Part shown: positions 6,914-11,418 of the stretch, in pieces
Position numbering within the stretch: position 1 is the first letter of the stretch
How the letters are laid out: each line of letters starts with the position of its first letter
NCBI GenBank assembly: GCA_947070915.1
Contig: CAMTDY010000091.1
Span: forward strand, 1 to 11,418
Source of the DNA: an uncultured Roseburia sp.
Lineage (GTDB): Bacteria > Bacillota > Clostridia > Lachnospirales > Lachnospiraceae
Direction: 5' to 3'
Length of the DNA: 11,418 nt
Position numbers and translations under genes: made by a program
Notes under the pieces: model-generated
What the model was told of the DNA's origin: nothing
What the model saw: only the letters and a program-made list of their open reading frames with translations
The model's database searches: none

Positions 6914-7186
6914 TAGCTCGATGGCGCTAATTTGCACCCTGCCTCCGACTTGTGATTTCCCAATTTGCTACGTCAACGTCAATCAACGTACCTCCAGTAC
7001 GTTTCATTCCGTTTCCTTGTAAATTGGAAAATCACAAGCGGAGGTCGAAGATTTCGGATTGTGATAGCAGCAAAATAGCTAGGCGCTTGAATGAGGTGAT
7101 GCGGCGACATCATCGAATGAAAGCAACAACGCTATTTTGCTGTTAGCGCAGAACGAAACAGGGTTCAAATTGGTACCGTCGAGCTA
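6914..7186 (+). repeat. Structured inverted-repeat element: MITE-like repeat or unrecognised structured RNA
   Basis: This lies between the divergent ppx-like and queA genes and has no convincing ORF. The outer arms, 6914-6941 and 7159-7186, match as inverted repeats at 23 of 28 positions. A second stem stacks directly on them: 6942-6968 with 7019-7044, one bulge at 6948 and one mismatch, with a small 7-bp hairpin (6985-6991/6997-7003) in its loop. A 4-bp hairpin follows (7046-7049/7053-7056), then a third long stem, 7065-7079 with 7131-7145. The loop of that stem holds a 17-pair helix (7085-7101/7108-7124). Overall this is a cloverleaf-like, four-branched fold. Six differences between arms are G-T pairs on the + strand against two C-A mismatches, favouring a + strand RNA. 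No matching Rfam family comes to mind. CATTA at 6906-6910 and 7191-7195 flanks the element and could be a 5-bp target duplication. Confidence 0.7.
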
Positions 7187-7191
7187 ATTTC

Positions 7192-7197
7192 ATTATA
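7192..7197 (-). promoter_or_regulatory. Possible -10 box for the ppx-ppk operon, beyond the structured element
   Basis: The minus strand reads TATAAT at 7197-7192, inside an AT-rich stretch (7187-7265). No good -35 lies 16-18 bases upstream (TGGTGT at the 17-base spacing). If it is used, the ppx-ppk leader would be about 345 bases and would contain the whole inverted-repeat element and the 6868-6906 hairpin. I see no better minus-strand promoter closer to the gene. Confidence 0.35.
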
Positions 7198-7293
7198 CGA
7201 TTTTTTTGTAAAAAACACCAGTAAAAACATAGAAAAAAGTACAATTTTTTGTGGATTTCTTATAAATCTGGATACTTGCAAAGATCAGGATCT

Positions 7294-7299
7294 TATAAT
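7294..7299 (+). promoter_or_regulatory. Probable -10 box for queA
   Basis: A perfect TATAAT lies at 7294-7299, 65 bases before the queA start. TTGCAA at 7276-7281 is only 12 bases upstream and too close to act as its -35; at 17 bases there is just GATACT. The call rests on the -10 box, the AT-rich upstream region and the gene position. The rest of the gap between 7187 and 7364 shows nothing further. Confidence 0.45.
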
Positions 7300-7364
7300 A
7301 CAATAGACAGGTAAGACTGCAGACGGCAGAGCAGGCTGTCTGTGGTGGATTGGAGAACATAAGA

Positions 7365-8393
7365 TTGAAGACGAGTGATTTTTATTTTGAACTGCCAGAA
7401 GAGCAGATCGCCCAGGATCCGCTGGCAGACCGCAGTGCTTCCCGGCTGATGGTCCTTCATTGGAAGACCGGTACCATTGAGCATCGGAAATTTACGGATA
7501 TTGTGGAGTATCTGAGACCGGGGGACTGCCTGGTGAGAAATAATACGAAAGTGATACCTGCCAGGCTGTTTGGAACCAGGGAGGACACCGGGGCGGTGAT
7601 AGAATTTTTATTGTTAAAGCGCCATGAGGATGATGTGTGGGAAACTCTCGTAAAACCGGGGAAAAAAGCGAGGACCGGAGTAAAGGTGGTCTTCGGGGAG
7701 GGAGAACTGCGGGGCGAGATCATCGGTGTGCAGGAGGACGGCAACCGCCGGATCCGCTTTTCTTATGAGGGGATCTTTGAAGAAATACTGGACCGCCTGG
7801 GACAAATGCCCCTGCCTCCATATATTACCCATAAGCTGGAGGATAAGAAACGTTATCAGACCGTATATGCCAGATATGACGGTTCTGCGGCGGCGCCCAC
7901 AGCGGGACTGCATTTCACCGAAGAACTCTTCCGGGAGCTGGAGGAAAAGGGCGTGTTGGTGGCAAATGTTACCCTCCATGTGGGACTGGGAACTTTCCGG
8001 CCGGTAAAGGTGGAGGATGTGTCGGAGCACCATATGCACTCGGAACACTATTTTATTGAGCCTGAGGAGGCAGAGAAGATCAACCAGGCGAAAAAAAACG
8101 GAGGGCGGATCATCTGTGTGGGAACTACCAGCTGCCGTACCATTGAGTCCGCGGCGGATGAGGACGGTGTTCTGCGGGCCTCAGAAGAGAATACGGAGAT
8201 CTTTATTTATCCCGGTTACCGTTTTCGTATCATGGATGAACTGATCACAAATTTTCATCTGCCGGAATCCACCCTTTTGATGCTGGTTTCGGCGCTGGCG
8301 GGAAAAGAGTTTGTGCTCCGTGCCTATGAAGAGGCTGTCAGAGAGGGCTACCGCTTTTTTAGTTTTGGAGATGCCATGTATATTACAGAGTAA
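7365..8393 (+). CDS. queA: S-adenosylmethionine:tRNA ribosyltransferase-isomerase QueA
   Basis: QueA moves the ribosyl part of S-adenosylmethionine onto preQ1-modified tRNA to give epoxyqueuosine, a late step of queuosine synthesis at the wobble base of GUN-anticodon tRNAs. The 342-residue product has the family's usual length and motifs: MKTSDFYFELP at the N-terminus, PLADRSASRLMVL (19-31), VRNNTKVIPARLFG (57-70), YQTVYA (164-169), AAPTAGLHFTEEL (176-188), HVGLGTFRPV (205-214), and near the C-terminus NFHLPESTLLMLVSA. I start it at TTG 7365, since GGAG at 7352-7355 lies 9 bases before it and the protein then begins as QueA normally does. An in-frame TTG at 7350 would overlap that ribosome binding site. 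No tgt gene is adjacent. A lipid kinase gene follows after 18 bases. Confidence 0.95.
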   Translation: MKTSDFYFELPEEQIAQDPLADRSASRLMVLHWKTGTIEHRKFTDIVEYLRPGDCLVRNNTKVIPARLFGTREDTGAVIEFLLLKRHEDDVWETLVKPGKKARTGVKVVFGEGELRGEIIGVQEDGNRRIRFSYEGIFEEILDRLGQMPLPPYITHKLEDKKRYQTVYARYDGSAAAPTAGLHFTEELFRELEEKGVLVANVTLHVGLGTFRPVKVEDVSEHHMHSEHYFIEPEEAEKINQAKKNGGRIICVGTTSCRTIESAADEDGVLRASEENTEIFIYPGYRFRIMDELITNFHLPESTLLMLVSALAGKEFVLRAYEEAVREGYRFFSFGDAMYITE

Positions 8394-8411
8394 TGGAAGG
8401 AGAATCAGGAA

Positions 8412-9305
8412 TTGAGGGAAAAAAAGCTACTGTTTGTGTACAATCCCTGCGCCGGAAAGGGAACGATGAAAAATAAACTTTCGGATGTGATCGAGACCTT
8501 TATGAAGGCGGAGTACGAGGTGACGGTATACGCCACCCAGCGGGAGTCAGAGGCGACAGAGATCGTCGTGGAATCGGGAAAGGATTATGACCGGGTCATC
8601 TGTTCCGGCGGGGATGGAACCCTTCATGAAGTGACCCAGGGCTTAATGCAGATGCCCCCGGAGGAGCGGCCGGTGTGCGGATATATCCCCACGGGGACAG
8701 TAAATGATTTTGCAAAGGGATTGAAGCTGCCCATGCGGATCAAGCTGGCGGCCAGGGTGGCGGCCAGGGACAAGGTGAAGCCGGTGGATATCGGGCTCAT
8801 GAATGGGCAGTGCTTTACTTATGTAGCAGCCTTTGGGGCATTTACTTCGGTGTCCTATGAGACACCCCAGGCCTTTAAGAACCTGCTCGGTAAAACGGCT
8901 TATATCCTGCAGGGCATGGCCCAGCTCGGAAATATCAAGGCGTACCATGCAGTGATCCGGGCGGATGAGGAGAGGATTGAAGACGATTTTATCTTTGGCA
9001 TGGTGAGCAATGCCAGGAGCATTGGTGGCTTTTCTTTTTTTAAAAAGGGGATGGTGTCCCTGAATGATGGAAAGTTCGAGGGGGTATTTATCCGGAAACC
9101 GAAAAATCCACTGGAACTTCAGGCGGTATTAAATTCCTTTGTGACATTGAAACCCAATGAGCAGATTCTGGGCTTTCACGGAAAGAATTTTTCGATTTTG
9201 TCGGAAGAGGAGATTCCATTTACACTGGATGGGGAGAACGGAGGAAGTTATCAGAAAACGGAGATCCAGTGCTGCCACAATGCTATTGATTATGTATGGG
9301 GATAA
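8412..9305 (+). CDS. Diacylglycerol kinase-like lipid kinase (YegS/BmrU/DgkB family)
   Basis: This 297-residue protein phosphorylates diacylglycerol or a related lipid, probably at the inner face of the membrane; in Firmicutes this activity recycles diacylglycerol made during lipoteichoic acid synthesis. The catalytic domain is clear: NPCAGKG (11-17), the nucleotide-binding CSGGDGTLHEV (64-74) and YIPTGTVNDFAKGL (91-104). The C-terminal beta-rich domain of the family follows, including GMVSNARSIGGF (about 196-207) and FTLDGE near the end. The start is TTG at 8412, with AAGGAG at 8397-8402 placed 9 bases before it. It begins 18 bases after queA on the same strand, so the two are most likely co-transcribed. 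The exact lipid substrate cannot be read from the sequence. Confidence 0.92.
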   Translation: MREKKLLFVYNPCAGKGTMKNKLSDVIETFMKAEYEVTVYATQRESEATEIVVESGKDYDRVICSGGDGTLHEVTQGLMQMPPEERPVCGYIPTGTVNDFAKGLKLPMRIKLAARVAARDKVKPVDIGLMNGQCFTYVAAFGAFTSVSYETPQAFKNLLGKTAYILQGMAQLGNIKAYHAVIRADEERIEDDFIFGMVSNARSIGGFSFFKKGMVSLNDGKFEGVFIRKPKNPLELQAVLNSFVTLKPNEQILGFHGKNFSILSEEEIPFTLDGENGGSYQKTEIQCCHNAIDYVWG

Positions 9306-9356
9306 AATGACTTATCTTTGCCAATATTTGGTCAAAAAACTGTCAAAATCATTTTT

Positions 9357-9362
9357 TATAAT
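9357..9362 (+). promoter_or_regulatory. Probable -10 box for the secreted LRR/Fn3 protein gene
   Basis: A perfect TATAAT lies at 9357-9362, about 43 bases before the ATG at 9405. Upstream is AT-rich, with two copies of GTCAAAA (9331-9337 and 9342-9348) spaced 11 bases apart, one helical turn. No canonical -35 lies at 17 bases, so activation by a bound regulator or a poor -35 is possible. Confidence 0.5.
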
Positions 9363-9404
9363 GTGTTTTGTAAATCAGAAATACTCAGACAGGGAGGAAC
9401 AATC

Positions 9405-10967
9405 ATGATAAGAAGACATTTAAAGAAAGTATGTATTGGTGTCTGTGGCATGCTGATGGTTCAGATGATCGCAGTAACACCTGTAAACGCAGAGGCACTT
9501 CCAGCACCGACACCTGCACAGGTAGAGACGGATGCGGTGGTGATCCCGGAGGGAACTACATTTAAAACGGCGATTCCAGATGATAATTTCCGTAAATTTA
9601 TCAATGAGGCCTATTTTGAAAAAAATGCGAAAGACGAGGATAAGTTTACTGCAGAGATGGCAGAAAAGCTGCGTGATATCACCGGGGTACTTGATATCAG
9701 CGGAAAGAAGATCGTAAATCTCAAAGGTATTGAGTATTTTACTGGTATCACAGAGCTGAATGCTTCTTATAACAATCTTCAGCTTATAGACATAACCCAG
9801 CTGACAAAGCTGGAAAAGATCAATGTATCTTACAATGACCTGACCCAGTTTACCTACGGCAAAGACAATGCTCTGAAAGAGATCAACTGCCGTAACAACA
9901 ATCTTGCTATTCTGAGCCTCTCCGGTATGACCAGTCTGGAGACTCTGGACTGCAGCAACAATAAGCTGACGATGTTAAATGTGGCAGGTCTTTATCAGCT
10001 GGTTTCACTGGACTGCAGCAACAATGATCTGACCAGCCTGGGGCTGGATGGCCTGGTGGCGCTGGAACGTCTGTATTGCGATGGCAATGCCCTTCTGACG
10101 CTCAATGTATCCAGCCTGAAAAACCTGAAGGTTCTGGAAAACCGCAGAAGCGAGATCACATTAAAAGTTCAGGCAGTAGGAGCAGACTGCGGCGTGATTC
10201 TTCCGACAGGGGCAGAGGCTCCGGCAAACATCTCTAACGGCGGTGCTTATAATGCTGCCAGCAGAGCGATCCTTTGGGATAAGATCACAGGAGTACCGGC
10301 ATCCTTTACTTATACTTATGTGATTCCGGGCACTCTTCAGAGTGTAACCGTAACGGTTAATGTGGACAAAACAGATTTTGTGGATAAATCTGTGACGTTA
10401 GGCAAAGTTGACACACTTACAGTTGCCAGCTCCGGCTACAATAAAGTGAAGCTGACCTGGAGCGGCGTGGATGGTGCGACAGGTTACCGTATTTATCGTT
10501 CCACATCCAAGACCAGTGGATTTACAAAGATCAAATCCATCACAACCAATTCAAAAGTTACCTATACAAACTCGGGAATTTCATGCGGCACCCAGTATTA
10601 TTACAAGGTGCGTGCATATCGTCTGATCGATGGCAATTATTACTTTGGAGAATACTCCAGTGTGGTTGGCGGCAAGCCAGTTCCGGCAAAGCCGGGCTCC
10701 GTGTCTGTGGCTAAATATAGCCGCACCAAAGTAAAACTGTCCTGGAATAAGGTGGCGGGTGCAAGCGGATACCGTATTTACCGCTCCAAATCCAAGACCA
10801 GTGGATTTTCCAATATCAAGACGATCACCTCTGGCTCTAAGCTGACCTACGTAAGAAGTACGACACGTAATGTAAAATATTATTACAAGATCCGCGCTTA
10901 CAAGACGGTGAATGGCAAGAAAGTTTGGGGAACCTATTCAGCAGTGAAAGCTAAAACTCTGAAATAA
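9405..10967 (+). CDS. Secreted leucine-rich-repeat protein with two C-terminal Fn3-like domains
   Basis: This 520-residue exported protein starts with a Sec signal peptide: basic MIRRHLKK, hydrophobic core to about residue 24, likely cut after VNA at 29. A short Pro/Ala-rich linker leads to a charged region (50-100). Leucine-rich repeats of 21 residues follow (104-245), with the LxxLDCSNNxLTxLxL pattern seen in many secreted gut-bacterial LRR proteins. Next is a beta-rich segment (250-325), then two Fn3-like domains (about 335-423 and 430-518) sharing GYRIYRSxSKTSGF and YYYKxRAY. There is no LPXTG signal, transmembrane anchor or cell-wall repeat, so the protein may be released or held by interactions. 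A GGGAGG ribosome binding site (9392-9397) lies 7 bases before this ATG; an upstream in-frame TTG at 9318 is rejected. The ligand is unknown. Confidence 0.88.
   Translation: MIRRHLKKVCIGVCGMLMVQMIAVTPVNAEALPAPTPAQVETDAVVIPEGTTFKTAIPDDNFRKFINEAYFEKNAKDEDKFTAEMAEKLRDITGVLDISGKKIVNLKGIEYFTGITELNASYNNLQLIDITQLTKLEKINVSYNDLTQFTYGKDNALKEINCRNNNLAILSLSGMTSLETLDCSNNKLTMLNVAGLYQLVSLDCSNNDLTSLGLDGLVALERLYCDGNALLTLNVSSLKNLKVLENRRSEITLKVQAVGADCGVILPTGAEAPANISNGGAYNAASRAILWDKITGVPASFTYTYVIPGTLQSVTVTVNVDKTDFVDKSVTLGKVDTLTVASSGYNKVKLTWSGVDGATGYRIYRSTSKTSGFTKIKSITTNSKVTYTNSGISCGTQYYYKVRAYRLIDGNYYFGEYSSVVGGKPVPAKPGSVSVAKYSRTKVKLSWNKVAGASGYRIYRSKSKTSGFSNIKTITSGSKLTYVRSTTRNVKYYYKIRAYKTVNGKKVWGTYSAVKAKTLK
9714..10139 (+). 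repeat. Leucine-rich-repeat coding region, 21-residue period
   Basis: Successive units carry the consensus L..L.CSNN.LT.L...GL. Two neighbouring units also match at DNA level: the 18 bases at 9945-9962 recur exactly at 10008-10025, 63 bases apart. This suggests recent duplication or conversion within the array. Confidence 0.8.
10407..10958 (+). repeat. Tandem Fn3-like domain repeat, 285-base period
   Basis: Two units (10407-10673 and 10692-10958) share protein and DNA similarity. The 42 bases at 10482-10523 align with 10767-10808 with only a few differences, and the offset is exactly 285 bases (95 codons). This indicates an internal duplication of the Fn3-like domain. Confidence 0.8.
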
Positions 10968-10986
10968 GAGGGAATCCAGTGATCCA

Positions 10987-11058
10987 GTACACCAGATATG
11001 CCCATTAGGCTGGTGTGCCAGAAAAAAATGATAACTTACGCGATTGCAGGGGCGTAAG
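10987..11058 (+). other. Two hairpins in the 3' untranslated region of the LRR gene
   Basis: The first hairpin pairs 10987-10995 with 11010-11018 (9 bp, one G-T, 14-base loop). The second pairs CTTACGC 11035-11041 with GCGTAAG 11052-11058 (7 bp, 10-base loop). Neither is followed by a T-run. With the terminator at 11091-11122 they make three hairpins in about 135 bases. A roughly 120-base untranslated stretch before the terminator is longer than needed and could be a stability element or a small RNA. Confidence 0.5.
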
Positions 11059-11090
11059 ATATAAGAGAAACATGGAACATGCCATGAGAA

Positions 11091-11130
11091 CAACAGCGGC
11101 CAGCTTTGTCTGGCCGCTGTTGTTTGCTTA
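11091..11130 (+). terminator. Strong intrinsic terminator after the LRR/Fn3 gene
   Basis: CAACAGCGGCCAG at 11091-11103 pairs perfectly with CTGGCCGCTGTTG at 11110-11122 (13 bp, 6-base loop). A T-rich tail (TTTGCTTATTG) follows. It lies 124 bases after the stop codon of the LRR/Fn3 gene. Confidence 0.87.
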
Positions 11131-11159
11131 TTGTCAGCGGAAGGGCATAAAAATAACAT

Positions 11160-11417
11160 GTGGTAATATGTGATTTTAAAGGATTGAACCTGTATGCTTT
11201 TTTCACCAGCGGTGATTTACTTGACGCACCTGAGTGGGATTCCAGACGAAAAGAGGGAGAAACGAAAAATACACAGCACGATGCAGGGCATTTTGATATT
11301 GCATTGGAACTGCACGGTATGTGGTGGAATGATATATTTATTGATAAGTTCTGGAGATGGTGGCTTGAGTTTCCGCAAAATGTAATAAACAATGGCACAG
11401 AAATAGAAACGAAATAG
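11160..11417 (+). CDS. Small Trp-rich hypothetical ORF, uncertain
   Basis: This is an 85-codon frame from GTG 11160 to TAG 11415-11417. The predicted product has charged and aromatic stretches (HFDIALELHGMWWNDIF, then DKFWRWWLEFPQN) that look like a soluble protein, but I recognise no family. GGAAGGG at 11139-11145 is 14 bases before the GTG, too far for a convincing ribosome binding site. TTGTCA 11131-11136 and TAACAT 11154-11159, 17 bases apart, could be a promoter, which would put the RNA start after this GTG. The rival frame starting at ATG 11194 has AAAGGA at 11178-11183 with good spacing but a less protein-like 63-residue product. The region may be a degraded gene or simply non-coding. 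Confidence 0.3.
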   Translation: MVICDFKGLNLYAFFTSGDLLDAPEWDSRRKEGETKNTQHDAGHFDIALELHGMWWNDIFIDKFWRWWLEFPQNVINNGTEIETK

Positions 11418-11418
11418 A

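Noticed and set aside
6952..7146. 64-codon open frame inside the structured intergenic element
   Set aside because: It lies wholly within paired arms of the element, has no ribosome binding site and an unlikely composition. It looks like a by-product of the repeat sequence.
6911..7190. CRISPR array or group II intron as an explanation for the intergenic repeats
   Set aside because: There are no regularly spaced direct repeats, and I found no intron-encoded protein or domain V-like hairpin; the structure is dominated by nested inverted repeats.
7276..7299. TTGCAA/TATAAT as a full queA promoter
   Set aside because: The spacing is only 12 bases, too short for a sigma-A promoter; only the -10 box was kept.
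9318..9404. Upstream TTG start for the LRR/Fn3 protein
   Set aside because: It would lie upstream of the TATAAT box and would bury the signal peptide behind 29 extra residues; the ATG at 9405 has an ideal ribosome binding site.

Overview
The window looks like a chromosomal stretch from a low-to-mid-GC Firmicute, most likely a gut Lachnospiraceae-type clostridium. This is inferred from GGAGG-type ribosome binding sites, several TTG start codons, closely packed housekeeping genes, sigma-A-like TATAAT boxes and a secreted LRR/Fn3 protein of a style common in that family. No species can be named from the sequence alone.

Left part (1-2307, + strand): the end of a membrane protein gene, then an HD-domain nucleotide hydrolase overlapping an RsuA-family 16S rRNA pseudouridine synthase by 4 bases, then an RNase HI carrying the N-terminal hybrid-binding domain of eukaryotic-type RNase H1. 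Middle (2356-6840): a synthetase-only alarmone (ppGpp) synthetase on the + strand, with its own promoter and a strong terminator, faces a two-gene minus-strand operon. That operon encodes a diverged Ppx/GppA-like protein with several altered active-site positions, followed 3 bases later by polyphosphate kinase Ppk1. The locus therefore pairs genes for the two classical stringent-response metabolites, (p)ppGpp and polyphosphate.

The 524 bases between the divergent ppx-like and queA genes (6841-7364) hold no convincing gene. They hold an elaborate element of about 273 bases (6914-7186): imperfect 28-base terminal arms that pair with each other, a second arm of about 26 bp, a third of 15 bp, and a helix with two tandem G-A motifs. 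G-T pairs outnumber C-A mismatches on the + strand, which points to a + strand RNA fold, although a MITE-like mobile repeat is equally possible. This is the most interesting unexplained object in the window.

Right part (7365-11418, + strand): queA (queuosine tRNA modification) and a diacylglycerol/lipid kinase-like gene form a short operon, both starting with TTG. They are followed by a separately promoted secreted protein with leucine-rich repeats and two Fn3-like repeats. Its 3' region carries three successive hairpins, the last a good terminator. The final 260 bases hold a small Trp-rich ORF of uncertain reality.
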